Shown here: in pieces, positions 44,884-53,446 of the stretch | Numbering within the stretch: the stretch's first letter is position 1 | How the letters are laid out: the number at the start of each line of letters is the position of its first letter | From: UBA4416 sp040386075 | GTDB taxonomy: Bacteria > Bacteroidota > Bacteroidia > B-17B0 > Aurantibacillaceae | DNA: 64,000 nucleotides | Assembly: GCA_040386075.1 (NCBI GenBank) | Contig: JAZKGE010000008.1 | Coordinates: forward strand, 186,001 to 250,000 | Reading direction: 5' to 3' | Notes under the pieces: generated by a model | Seen by the model: the letters and a program-made list of their open reading frames with translations, nothing else | Databases searched by the model: none | What the model was told of the DNA's origin: nothing | Translations under genes and position numbers: made by a program

Positions 44884-46545
44884 ATGAAAAAAGCAATAAT
44901 TATTAGTGCAGGAATCTTTTTGGCAAATTCAACATTTGCACAAACTTTACAAGACGCTATTAAAAAAACAGATAATGAACGTTATGCTGCAGCCGCAGCC
45001 GACTTCAGAGCTTTAATTGCTAAAGAAGCAACTAAAGGCGATAATTATTTTTATTATGGAGAAAACTTCCTTAAAAAAGGAGATCTGGATTCTGCCAATA
45101 TGTTTTATCAAAAAGGAGTGGAGGCAAATGCTACCTATCCATTAAATTATGTGGGCTTAGGAAAAGTATTGTGGCATAAAGGCCAAAGCGCCGAAGCTAA
45201 AACGCAGTTCTTTAAAGCGGCTACTTTAGGAGCTAACAAGAATACGGAGGTGATGCGTAAAACAGCTGAGGCTTATATTAACGCTGACAACAAAAATTTG
45301 GATGAGGCAATTACTTTATTAAATGCTGCTATTAAAATTGAACCAAAAAATGCAGAGAACCATTTATTAATGGGCGATGCTTTATTGGAAAAAAACCCAA
45401 CAGAAGGCGGCCCTGCAATTAAAGAGTATGATAAATTCACAGAGTTAAACCCTACTTCACCAAAGGGAATTTTACGTGCCGGTAAATTATACCAACGTGG
45501 CCGTAACTACCAATTGGCATTAGATCTATACAAAAAAGCTGAAGGAATTGATGCAACCTATGCACCTGCATACCGCGAAAAAGCAGAATTATATCATTTA
45601 GCAGGTCAAAAAGCAAATGCCGTTGAAAGCTACAAAAAATACCTCGAGTTAAACAACTCTGATGAAGCACGCGAGCGTTATGCAGCTTTTGTATTTAACA
45701 ACAAACAATATGCAGATGCGATTACTGAAATTGAAAAACTACAAAGTGCAGGTAACACTAATTTATATTTGGACAGGTATTTGGGTTATTCTTATGCTGA
45801 GTTAGGGAACAAAACAGATACTTTAGCCTACAAAAAAGGATTAAATGCTATTGGTAAATTTTTCGAGAAATCTTCTAAAGTTCCCAACTTTAAATATGTT
45901 GGTACGGATTATAAATACAAAGGAATTTTATTGGCAAAAACAGGACAGGATAGTTTAGGGGTTCTTGAAATGGAAAAGGCGATTGTTGCCGATCCTAAAA
46001 TGGCAAATGACATTTTGAGAGAAATTGCCAAAGCTCAGATGAAGGGAAAAAAATACAACAAAGCCATAGAGACCTATGAGAAGATCATGGCAGGAGATCC
46101 TAAAAATTTAAACGCTCAGGATTGGTATGAATTCGGCCGCGCATACTATTACAATGGAGGAGCTAAACAAAGAGAGAAAAAAGATGTTGAGGCTTTAGAA
46201 CAATTTGTAAAAGCAGATACCTGTTTCTCTAAATTAACTCAAATAAGCCCTACTTATGCTATTGCTTATTTCTGGAGAGGTAAAGCTAATGTGCAACAAG
46301 ATGTGAAAGATGAAAAAGGATTGGCTAAACCACATTATGAGAAAGCGATCAGTTTAGTTAAGCCTGAAGAAAAAGCAAGCGTTAAGCAAAACTTAATTGA
46401 AGCTTATTTATACTTAGGCTCTCACTTTGCTTTCTCTAAAGAAAAAGACTTAACTAAAGCAAAAGAATACTTCAATCTGGTTAAGGAATTAGATCCTGCT
46501 AACAAAGCAGCAAACGACTTCTTTAAAAGTCCCGCAGGGAAATAA
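44884..46545 (+). CDS. Periplasmic TPR-repeat protein
   Basis: 553 residues. A signal peptide (about 1-19, ending NSTFAQ) is followed by TPR-like repeats over nearly the whole length: GDNYFYYGENFLKKGDLDSA, YPLNYVGLGKVLWHKGQSAEA, ENHLLMGDALLEK, PKGILRAGKLYQRGRNYQLA, YAPAYREKAELYHLAG, and later ILREIAKAQMKGKKYNKAIE and IAYFWRGKANVQQD. It is expected in the periplasm as a scaffold. In many Bacteroidota a protein of this kind is encoded with TonB-system and PstS-like genes. A terminator follows directly. Confidence 0.85.
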   Translation: MKKAIIISAGIFLANSTFAQTLQDAIKKTDNERYAAAAADFRALIAKEATKGDNYFYYGENFLKKGDLDSANMFYQKGVEANATYPLNYVGLGKVLWHKGQSAEAKTQFFKAATLGANKNTEVMRKTAEAYINADNKNLDEAITLLNAAIKIEPKNAENHLLMGDALLEKNPTEGGPAIKEYDKFTELNPTSPKGILRAGKLYQRGRNYQLALDLYKKAEGIDATYAPAYREKAELYHLAGQKANAVESYKKYLELNNSDEARERYAAFVFNNKQYADAITEIEKLQSAGNTNLYLDRYLGYSYAELGNKTDTLAYKKGLNAIGKFFEKSSKVPNFKYVGTDYKYKGILLAKTGQDSLGVLEMEKAIVADPKMANDILREIAKAQMKGKKYNKAIETYEKIMAGDPKNLNAQDWYEFGRAYYYNGGAKQREKKDVEALEQFVKADTCFSKLTQISPTYAIAYFWRGKANVQQDVKDEKGLAKPHYEKAISLVKPEEKASVKQNLIEAYLYLGSHFAFSKEKDLTKAKEYFNLVKELDPANKAANDFFKSPAGK

Positions 46546-46567
46546 GAATAATATATAGAAAACTAAA

Positions 46568-46592
46568 AGCTGCCCCAGGGCAGCTTTTTTTA
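46568..46592 (+). terminator. Intrinsic terminator after the TPR gene
   Basis: Stem AGCTGCC(C) / (G)GGCAGCT at 46568-46585 with a tight loop and seven T. It lies between converging genes (46545 + and 46598 -). Confidence 0.88.
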
Positions 46593-46597
46593 TTTGA

Positions 46598-46984
46598 TTA
46601 AAGAACCAACTCTTCAAATAAACGTTGAGCTGTTTTTTCCAGATCAATAGATAAGCCAGGATGTGGTCTGGATGTTTGAATAGATGAGCTACGGACTGCT
46701 GTAAGCCACCTGAAGCGCGATGGAAGATCTAATTTTGAGATTGGGTTCTTACAATTTTTCACTCCCTCTGCAATTTCTTTAAATGCCGTTAAATTTTGTT
46801 TGATCAATTCCAGATCGATTTTATTTGAAAACGAATTCAATTTTTTTTCATCCACAGTGTAAAGTACACTTATGTATTTTTCCTGTTTACAGAACAGGAT
46901 GATCCCAACGTTTATGAATTCTTCTCTTTCCACAAACGGCAATACGCGCATCACCGCATATTCATATAAGTGCTTTTCTCGCAT
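46598..46984 (-). CDS. DUF3037 domain protein
   Basis: 128 residues, soluble. The N-terminal EYAVMRVLPFVEREEFINVGIILFC block (landmark; about residues 8-32) and later RFRWLTAVRSSSIQTSRPHPG are the conserved parts of DUF3037. It overlaps the upstream HipA-like gene by 23 bases, so the two are translationally coupled. DUF3037 and HipA-like kinase genes are frequently adjacent. The molecular role is not known; by position it could regulate or be a target of the kinase. Confidence 0.85.
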   Translation of the reverse strand: MREKHLYEYAVMRVLPFVEREEFINVGIILFCKQEKYISVLYTVDEKKLNSFSNKIDLELIKQNLTAFKEIAEGVKNCKNPISKLDLPSRFRWLTAVRSSSIQTSRPHPGLSIDLEKTAQRLFEELVL

Positions 46985-47756
46985 TTATGGCTTCAGTTAT
47001 AAAAATAGTGGAGTGTTGTAAACGTGTATTTAAAAAATTAAAATAGGTTTCTTTGATTTGTTGTGGCGATTCGGTTGTTCCCTCCCAGTTCAACCATTCA
47101 TCGGGAATCAAATTAGCAATAGATCGTAATACTGTTTCAGATAATATGCTTTGGTACTCTGTATCCACTTGTTCCATTTTAGTAGCCTGAGGCAAAAGCA
47201 CATGATCTTTAATGAACGCAAATGGGCTTTGGGCTGCGGTTTCCCAATTACTCCAGGAGTGATGAAAATACAAACACGCGCCATGATCGATCAGCCAAAG
47301 TTCCTTATTCCAGATAAGCATATTGGTGTTTTTAAATGTACGATCAACGTTTGTTATAAAAGCATCAAGCCATACAATCTTTGATGCTAAAAGAGGATCT
47401 ACAGTAGTTACCGATGGATCATAGGTAATAGAGCCCGATAGAAAGTGGAGCGCAAGGTTTAATCCCTGGCTTGCTTTCAGCAGATCCTGTATTTCTTCGT
47501 CACCTTCTGTTCTTCCAAACGATTCATCGAGAAAGGCAAATACAAGTTCAGGGATCTGTAACCCCAATGCTCTTGCAATTTCTCCACCAATTAACTCAGC
47601 TATTAAGGCTTTTTCGCGGTGACCTGCACCTTTGAATTTTAAAACATATTTAAAATCATCGTCTGCTTCTGCTAATGCAGGCAGCGAACCACCCTCGCGC
47701 AACGGAGCAATATAACGAATGACATTGACATGCCTGAGAGCTAAGGGGTGTGACAT
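46962..47756 (-). CDS. HipA-like kinase family protein
   Basis: 264 residues, shorter than E. coli HipA (about 440), with only the kinase-like part. Landmarks: KYVLKFKGAGHREKALIAELIGGEIARALG (ATP-binding Lys and helix), VWLDAFITNVDRTFKNTNML (catalytic Asp in N-x-D-R and the following Asn) and LWLIDHGACLYF, which corresponds to the metal-binding DFD/DHG element. HipA proper phosphorylates a tRNA synthetase; the target here is unknown. It pairs with DUF3037 rather than a HipB-type DNA-binding antitoxin. Confidence 0.8.
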   Translation of the reverse strand: MSHPLALRHVNVIRYIAPLREGGSLPALAEADDDFKYVLKFKGAGHREKALIAELIGGEIARALGLQIPELVFAFLDESFGRTEGDEEIQDLLKASQGLNLALHFLSGSITYDPSVTTVDPLLASKIVWLDAFITNVDRTFKNTNMLIWNKELWLIDHGACLYFHHSWSNWETAAQSPFAFIKDHVLLPQATKMEQVDTEYQSILSETVLRSIANLIPDEWLNWEGTTESPQQIKETYFNFLNTRLQHSTIFITEAINARKALI

Positions 47757-47786
47757 AATTGTAAAGAATATCTAAGGTACAATAAA

Positions 47787-47996
47787 TTATTCTTTATTAT
47801 TATAGGCAGTATACATTCTATACGAACGATAAATAGCATAGGCCAGGAAAACCACACCTAAGATGATGCGCTTGTTTCCGTAAGCTTTATCGCTCATCAG
47901 ATCGGTAAAGAAAAACACAATAGCACCTGTAAAGGTTAATAGCACCATTAAGCCACTAAAGACAAGGTTCATTAATTCGGTTGGCGATTTTTTCAT
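47787..47996 (-). CDS. Small two-helix membrane protein
   Basis: 69 residues with two hydrophobic segments (about 9-31 and 41-60), a Lys-rich N-terminus (MKKSPTELMN) and a polar C-terminus (YNNKE). No named family is recognised. It lies 30 bases upstream of the HipA-like gene on the same strand and may share its transcript. Confidence 0.6.
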   Translation of the reverse strand: MKKSPTELMNLVFSGLMVLLTFTGAIVFFFTDLMSDKAYGNKRIILGVVFLAYAIYRSYRMYTAYNNKE

Positions 47997-48026
47997 GATA
48001 TATAAAGATTTATCTTATGTTGCTTT

Positions 48027-48097
48027 GTCATGCTGTCCCGATAGCTATCGGATGATTCAACATCTCTATGAGACCCTGAAATAAATTCAGGGTGACG
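48027..48097. repeat. Intergenic palindromic repeat unit
   Basis: Contains the perfect 14-bp palindrome CCGATAGCTATCGG (48038-48051) and the hairpin ACCCTGAA (48073-48080) / TTCAGGGT (48086-48093) with loop ATAAA, joined by CATCTCTATGAG. Units of this composition recur between genes in Bacteroidota. It sits in the 176-base spacer between tonB and the small membrane protein gene. Confidence 0.6.
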
Positions 48098-48122
48098 TTA
48101 AAGTAATAGTGGAATTTCTTTC

Positions 48123-48156
48123 AAAAAAAATCCCTCTCTGATTAGGAGAGGGATTT
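48123..48156 (-). terminator. Intrinsic terminator of the tonB operon
   Basis: Stem AATCCCTCTC (48129-48138) / GAGAGGGATT (48146-48155), 7-base loop, followed on the minus strand by eight T. It lies 17 bases past the tonB stop. Confidence 0.88.
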
Positions 48157-48172
48157 AATGATTTGTGATCTG

Positions 48173-48976
48173 TTATTTTAGTTGGAAGTTGATCGGTAAA
48201 TTAAAGAATACCGATACAGCTCTACCATTTTGTTTTCCTGCTTTCCAGTTTGGCATCGATTTCACAACACGAATTGCTTCTCTGTCGCATTCTCCGCATC
48301 CTGGCACGCCTTTTAAAACAGTTACATCTGTAATGTTACCACTTCCGTTAACAACGAATTTCAAGAAACATTTACCACTTAAACCGGCTTCTTTAGCCAT
48401 TTGTGGGTATTGAATATTTTTTTGAATGTATTTCATCATTTCCATGGCTCCACCCGGGAACTCAGGCATCTCTTCAACAACCGTAAAGATCTCAGGTGCT
48501 TTTTCTTCAACAACACCATTGCCATTACCTTCTGAAGGAACTACAACAGCATCTCCATCACCTTCCTGTGTAACAGTACTAACGTTGGTTTCTGCTAATT
48601 TTTCCTGTGGTGGCGGTGGATCAGTTTCAACCGCATCATCCTTAATTACCGGAGGAACGAATTTCACTGTTTCCATTACTGGTGGTGGTGGCGGTGGTGG
48701 CGGTGGCGGTGGCTCGTTTTTGTCGGCCGGCGGTGGAGTTAAGTCAATGGTGGTCATATCCAATACTGTTTCCTTATCCACCTCTTCGCTTTGCATGCCT
48801 AACACCATTTTAATTCCCATGCCCAGCACTACTGTGCCAACCATGCAAGCTAAAATCAATGTTACGGTCCAATTGTATCTACGGCGGATCGCATAAGCAC
48901 CGTATTCCTGGTTGCGCCCTTCAAAAACGATGTCGTTCCTGGAGTCGTCAACTACACTATTCCAATTTGCTGTCAT
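48173..48976 (-). CDS. tonB: TonB-family energy transducer
   Basis: 267 residues. An N-terminal cytoplasmic stretch carries the Bacteroidota signature (FEGRNQEYGAYAIRRRY), followed by one membrane helix (about 36-60). A periplasmic Pro-rich linker includes 11 consecutive prolines (about residues 91-101) and further PPP blocks. The C-terminal TonB domain has EEMPEFPGGAMEMMKYIQ, QYPQMAKEAGLSGKCFLKFVV and a final strand FNLPINFQLK. It transmits proton-motive energy to outer-membrane receptors. It is the last gene of exbB-exbD-exbD-tonB and starts two bases after the second exbD. Confidence 0.93.
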   Translation of the reverse strand: MTANWNSVVDDSRNDIVFEGRNQEYGAYAIRRRYNWTVTLILACMVGTVVLGMGIKMVLGMQSEEVDKETVLDMTTIDLTPPPADKNEPPPPPPPPPPPVMETVKFVPPVIKDDAVETDPPPPQEKLAETNVSTVTQEGDGDAVVVPSEGNGNGVVEEKAPEIFTVVEEMPEFPGGAMEMMKYIQKNIQYPQMAKEAGLSGKCFLKFVVNGSGNITDVTVLKGVPGCGECDREAIRVVKSMPNWKAGKQNGRAVSVFFNLPINFQLK

Positions 48977-48978
48977 GA

Positions 48979-49617
48979 TTATTTAATTTTTTCTTGTAAC
49001 AATGCATATTCCGGTGCCGACATTTCAACACCCAACACTCGCTTACCTACATTACAGATCTTTAATTCATCCAGCATATCAATGGCATTTTTATAAGTTG
49101 CCTGATCGTCTGTTTTAATTAGCACTGTAATTGCACGTGGATCAGCAGTAGCATCTACAGCCATGCGTTTAAAGGCTGTATCAGCTAATTGCTTGTTTTT
49201 GTTTTTTTCAGCTAATCCTTTGATCTCTTCTACAGCCCATTTATTTTGTTCCATCAGTAGTTTATGTAAGCCTTCAGGACTAAAGTTAGTTTCCTTTAAT
49301 TCCGTTGGAGGCATTCCTTTTTCATTTCCTGCTGAATAGAACTGACCCGCATAATAAAAAACTTTATCATCTTTTGTCAGTAAAAAAGTAACACCATTTT
49401 TTACTTCTGGTGGTGGTGGGCTTCCTGGAGGTGGCTCTGCTGGTAAGCTCAACTCCATTGATTTTGGTTTGCTAAAGGTTGATGTTAAAACGAAGAACGT
49501 TAATAACAGGAACGCTAAATCTACCATTGGAGTCATATCCACGCGGGTACTCTGTTTCTTGGCGCGTTTCTTGCCGCCTTTACCATGCCCGCCGCCGCTT
49601 TCTGCTATTTCTGCCAT
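48979..49617 (-). CDS. exbD: ExbD/TolR family protein 2
   Basis: 212 residues. A basic N-terminus (GKGGKKRAKKQSTRVDMTPMVDL) leads into a single membrane helix with the proton-carrying Asp in MVDLAFLLLTFFVL. A long periplasmic part follows with an insertion (about 60-150) and the ExbD core strand RAITVLIKTDDQATYKNAIDMLDEL. It pairs with ExbB to form the proton channel that powers TonB. It is a paralogue of the upstream exbD; two ExbDs per operon is usual in this phylum. Confidence 0.92.
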   Translation of the reverse strand: MAEIAESGGGHGKGGKKRAKKQSTRVDMTPMVDLAFLLLTFFVLTSTFSKPKSMELSLPAEPPPGSPPPPEVKNGVTFLLTKDDKVFYYAGQFYSAGNEKGMPPTELKETNFSPEGLHKLLMEQNKWAVEEIKGLAEKNKNKQLADTAFKRMAVDATADPRAITVLIKTDDQATYKNAIDMLDELKICNVGKRVLGVEMSAPEYALLQEKIK

Positions 49618-49646
49618 GTTAAATTTGTTTTAATGTTAATACTATT

Positions 49647-50342
49647 TTAATGAGCCGGTGGTCCTGGAACTGTTGCTGCAGGTACCGATGCTCCACCTTC
49701 CATTGACGTGATCAAATTGAAGGTATAAATTTTCATATCTGTAAAGGTTTTAAATACATCTTTTACATAAATGTATTTTGCTTTTGCATCTGCTTTAATA
49801 GCGTAGCGAGGCTTTTCTCCTTTAAATTCCTGATTGGTCTCAGCTGCTTTATCTTTGTTTCTCATGTAAATAATATTCAATTCAGTAGCTGAAATATTGA
49901 TCCAGTCTCTTAATTGATTATTTACAGAATCCAAAGGAACACCTTTTTGAGGTTGGAACTTTAATCTTTCTGCTTCTGTAGCATCCAGGTATCTTGGCAG
50001 GTCTTTTATCTCTACACCAAAACTGGATAATCCTCCGAATTTTTTAGTCTGGTCAGCATTGAACTTAACACCATACTTTTCGCTCATTTTAGCTAAAGTA
50101 TTGGCTCTTGCTTCACCATTCCCTACACCAAAAAAAGCACGACCGTTATTATCAACTGTAACTAATACAGTGTTTTCGGGTAATGTTTTATCTGATACAG
50201 ATGACGGTGGGTCAACGATCACAGGTTCAGCCATACGGAAGGATGCTGTAAGCATAAAGAACGTAACCAATAAGAAAGCTAGATCCACCATCGGTGTCAT
50301 ATCTATGCTTGGTGCATGTTTTGCTGGTTTTATCTTTGGCAT
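49647..50342 (-). CDS. exbD: ExbD/TolR family protein 1
   Basis: 231 residues. PSIDMTPMVDLAFLLVTFFML contains the membrane helix and the channel Asp (about residue 19). The periplasmic domain has an extended insertion (about 70-150), a feature of Bacteroidota ExbDs, and ends YIYVKDVFKTFTDMKIYTFNLITSMEGG, like the ExbD dimer domain. Second gene of the exbB-exbD-exbD-tonB operon. Confidence 0.92.
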   Translation of the reverse strand: MPKIKPAKHAPSIDMTPMVDLAFLLVTFFMLTASFRMAEPVIVDPPSSVSDKTLPENTVLVTVDNNGRAFFGVGNGEARANTLAKMSEKYGVKFNADQTKKFGGLSSFGVEIKDLPRYLDATEAERLKFQPQKGVPLDSVNNQLRDWINISATELNIIYMRNKDKAAETNQEFKGEKPRYAIKADAKAKYIYVKDVFKTFTDMKIYTFNLITSMEGGASVPAATVPGPPAH

Positions 50343-50408
50343 GACTTAATTTTTATTTACTAATTAATAGATAGAATTTATAATCCGATTCCATAAATGG
50401 AATTGAAA

Positions 50409-51212
50409 TTATTTTCCTGAAGTTTGGAACTCTTGAATAATAGAGAAACCAGCCTCATCCATTGCGTAAGTAATATGATCAACTCTGGTTGAAAAGAAGT
50501 TGTAAGCCATAATTGCTAAAGCAGAAGATAAGATACCAACTAATGTATTAACCAAAGCTTCAGAGATACCTGTTGCTAATGCTGCTGTATCAGGAGTACC
50601 AGCTGCAGCTAAGGCACCGAAGGCACGGATCATACCTACAACCGTTCCGATCAAACCAACTAAGGTACCGATAGATGCACAAGTAGAGATAACGCTTAAG
50701 TTTTTAGATAACATTGGTAATTCTAATGCAGTTGCTTCTTCTAATGCTTTAGAGATAGCAGCTACCTTAGCTTCTTTATCCATTGAGGAATCGTGTTGTA
50801 CGAATTTATATTTCATTAAACCTTCACGAACTACGTTTCCTAAAGATCCTTTTTGTTTATCACAAGCAGCAATAGCACCATCTAAATCGCCTGCAGCAAC
50901 TAATTCCTTGATCTTTGCTACAAATTTATCTGTATTACCTGCACCATTTGCTTTTTGAATAGTGATCAAACGCTCAAAGAAAAAGCAGATTACTGTAAAT
51001 AATGTTCCTAATAAGATAGGCACGATAAATCCACCTTTATACATGATACCAAAGAAGTTTTGAGGATGGCCTTTTTCAGGACCTTCGGCATCAAAGTTAC
51101 CCGGATCACCTAATACAAATTTATAAACTACGATACCGATCAATAAACAGATAACGATAGCAATTGCTGAAACGATTAATGGAAAACCGCCTGATGTTTT
51201 TTTGTTACTCAT
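50409..51212 (-). CDS. exbB: MotA/TolQ/ExbB proton channel protein
   Basis: 267 residues with three membrane segments: about 9-31, 55-72 (IVPILLGTLFTVICFFFERL) and the paired helices of the channel core at about 160-190 and 205-230, with the family block LSVISTCASIGTLVGLIGTVVGMIRAF and ISEALVNTLVGI. An N-terminal extra helix and a charged stretch are typical of this phylum. It forms the pentameric proton channel with ExbD. First gene of the operon, with its own promoter. Confidence 0.94.
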   Translation of the reverse strand: MSNKKTSGGFPLIVSAIAIVICLLIGIVVYKFVLGDPGNFDAEGPEKGHPQNFFGIMYKGGFIVPILLGTLFTVICFFFERLITIQKANGAGNTDKFVAKIKELVAAGDLDGAIAACDKQKGSLGNVVREGLMKYKFVQHDSSMDKEAKVAAISKALEEATALELPMLSKNLSVISTCASIGTLVGLIGTVVGMIRAFGALAAAGTPDTAALATGISEALVNTLVGILSSALAIMAYNFFSTRVDHITYAMDEAGFSIIQEFQTSGK

Positions 51213-51254
51213 AATTGTTGTTTTTTAGTTAGTTTCTAGTTTTTAGAATGACGC

Positions 51255-51286
51255 CAAACATAATAAAAAGGTTTCTAAATAGCAAT
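51255..51286 (-). promoter_or_regulatory. Promoter of the exbB operon
   Basis: Minus strand: ATTG (51283-51286), 20 bases, TATGTTTG (51255-51262), close to TTTG / TAnnTTTG. Transcription would start near 51249, about 37 bases before the exbB ATG. Confidence 0.5.
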
Positions 51287-51375
51287 ATTCTAATACTATC
51301 TTTTTGTTAATGTTTAAAACGTTTTCTTTTGATTTATTACGCGTTGTAAGTGCAAATATTGCAAGTTTCGGCTAA

Positions 51376-51409
51376 TAAAATCAGGCCACTTTGTAAGTGG
51401 TTGATTTTG
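51376..51409 (-). terminator. Likely terminator of the T9SS cassette operon
   Basis: Minus strand: a hairpin of AATCA-x-CCACTT and AAGTGG-xx-TGATT (51379-51406), with a small internal mismatch and a 3-base loop, followed by TTATT. It lies about 75 bases past the OmpA-like gene stop. The right-hand arm sequence is repeated 21 bases away (51415-51430). Confidence 0.5.
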
Positions 51410-51479
51410 GGTAATAAGTGGTTGATTTTGCCGCTCCGATGAGGTAAAAGCACCCTTTCCTGAGGTGTTTGCAGATATT

Positions 51480-53441
51480 CTATTTCAGATAACTGATGGC
51501 AATAATCTGGATCTTTCGCTCACAGGCTGCATACGGACTATAAACCGAGTTGCGCACGTCTTTTACATCGTCGCTCACCTTACTTACAGGTAATTCGCCA
51601 ATATCTTCGTTAAAAAATTCGATACGCCCTTCGTTTTCGTTAGGATTATCAACATATTTAACAAATTTGCCATTCTCATATTCCATAAAGTAGTTGCGTA
51701 AACTGCTGATACGGCGTTTGGCCAGATTTACGTTATAATCAGTACTGGCTAATGGACTACAGTAACCTTTCATGGTGATCTTTACTTTTTCGCCACGCTG
51801 TAAAACCTGGTCTAGCAGCAGGGCAAATTTATCAAGGTCTTGCATCCCGGCATCTACACTGTCCTCAAAAAAATTCTCAACACGGTTTAAGGCATAATCT
51901 TTTTGTTCGCCTTCCAAACCTTTAGGATATTCAACGAGGTATTTAGCTTTCAAAACGGTATAATCCTCATAAGTTTTTTTGTAGTTCTTTTTGGTAACGA
52001 TCACTTTAGTTTTCGGCTCCGGTTCATCATTATGGAAATACAACGTTAGTGGCACCAGAACTTTCATTTGATTGATCAGTAACGCCGTTGTATCAATTGG
52101 TTTTGGTGGTTCAGAAAGTGGCGTGATGGGAAAACTATATATATCATTACAGCAATTAGGCTTGTCCTCAAAATAAGAGCCCAAGCGATTGGAAGAAATA
52201 TAAGCTCTGTCTTTTTTTGAATTGATACTGTAATAAATATCATTATAACTACTGTTAATAGGATAGCCGATATTTTGGGCATCGGTAAAAACATTTTCTT
52301 TAAACTCTGAAGTAAAGATATCAAAGTTGCCTAAACCTTTGTGCCAGGTACTGCTGAAGTAAAGTGTTTTATTTTCTTTCACATACCATGGTGTGATATC
52401 ATCTTCGATCGTATTAATTTTTTTACCTGCATTGATCGGCGTTTCAAAAGTGCCATCAGTATTCATAAAGGCATACCAGATATCCATCGCGCCTTCGCCG
52501 GCAGCTCTGTCGCTTGAAAAGAATAAAACTGGTTTATCATTTATTTCGCTCAAACAAGGCTGCGTAGTATTGCTTCCGCCAACATTAATTGGCGAGGGTA
52601 ATTTTTGTAACTCTGTCCAATGGGCTTCTTTAAAATCAGATACATAAATTTCGCAACGGTATTGTGTTGCATTAATGGCGCCGCAACGTGACACAAACAC
52701 CTTGGTAAAATCTGAATTGAAACTTGTATTAGCATTATGGATGTTGCTTTTATTAAATAAGGAATCAAGCTCTTTTGCCTTTAGAAACTTATTTGGTTTG
52801 ATGGCAGATTTATGTGCTGTATACAATTTATTAAAGCCAACACCGGCAGCATCCTGTTTTGATTTATCTCTTAAAGAAGAAAAGTACAACAAACTGTCGT
52901 ACTCAAAAGGGGCATACTCACTCACGCGACTATTAACAGCACTATCTAAGTGTATCACTTTTACATCAATAGGGTTTTTAATAATTACCTGAGCAATATC
53001 ACAAGCTTCAAATTCCTGTTTGGCTTTTGCTGCTAAACGTGCCTTGTCTTTATCCTTACTGTTGCGTTGTTTTTTGTAATATTTATCAAAATATTTTTTA
53101 GCTTCTTTATATTTTCCGGTTGTTTTTAATTGCATGGCAATATAAAATGGCACTTCCTTATACGTTTTGCCATTATCTTTTTTATAGATCTTTTGGTACC
53201 AGTGTAACGCTACATCTCCATCGTAATTAAGACGAGATGCATCAGCAAATAATAACTGGTACTCGATGTTTGATGAATCGATCAAAATGACCTGATTGTA
53301 ATATTGTGCAGCCGAAGAATAATCTTTTTTCGACGTGGCTTCGCTACCTTGTTTTAATAACTGTTTAATGCTTTGCGAAAACAATCCTGATCCAACAAAG
53401 AGCAAAGCCAAAAGCAATAATATGTTTTTGTTTAGTGACAT
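51480..53441 (-). CDS. OmpA-like protein with TPR and PD40 repeats
   Basis: 653 residues from ATG 53441, which puts the signal peptide (NKNILLLLALLFVGSGLFSQ) at the N-terminus. An in-frame ATG at 53465 would overlap the upstream gene and add eight residues before the signal. TPRs follow (about 20-120), then a WD40-like PD40 beta-propeller region (CLSEINDKPVLFFSSDRAAGEGAMDIWYA, landmark; later LYFSSTWHKGLGNFDI and YISSNRLGSYF). The C-terminal OmpA-type domain (about 490-653) has KITMKGYCSPLASTDYNVNLAKRRISSLRNY, matching the peptidoglycan-binding helix. The layout resembles PorE-type proteins that link T9SS surface parts to peptidoglycan. Last gene of the cluster. Confidence 0.87.
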   Translation of the reverse strand: MSLNKNILLLLALLFVGSGLFSQSIKQLLKQGSEATSKKDYSSAAQYYNQVILIDSSNIEYQLLFADASRLNYDGDVALHWYQKIYKKDNGKTYKEVPFYIAMQLKTTGKYKEAKKYFDKYYKKQRNSKDKDKARLAAKAKQEFEACDIAQVIIKNPIDVKVIHLDSAVNSRVSEYAPFEYDSLLYFSSLRDKSKQDAAGVGFNKLYTAHKSAIKPNKFLKAKELDSLFNKSNIHNANTSFNSDFTKVFVSRCGAINATQYRCEIYVSDFKEAHWTELQKLPSPINVGGSNTTQPCLSEINDKPVLFFSSDRAAGEGAMDIWYAFMNTDGTFETPINAGKKINTIEDDITPWYVKENKTLYFSSTWHKGLGNFDIFTSEFKENVFTDAQNIGYPINSSYNDIYYSINSKKDRAYISSNRLGSYFEDKPNCCNDIYSFPITPLSEPPKPIDTTALLINQMKVLVPLTLYFHNDEPEPKTKVIVTKKNYKKTYEDYTVLKAKYLVEYPKGLEGEQKDYALNRVENFFEDSVDAGMQDLDKFALLLDQVLQRGEKVKITMKGYCSPLASTDYNVNLAKRRISSLRNYFMEYENGKFVKYVDNPNENEGRIEFFNEDIGELPVSKVSDDVKDVRNSVYSPYAACERKIQIIAISYLK

Positions 53442-53446
53442 AAATT

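Noticed and set aside
48426..48896. 156-codon open frame opposite tonB
   Set aside because: It is the antisense of the TonB Pro-rich linker (poly-Gly/Ser translation), with no support as a gene.
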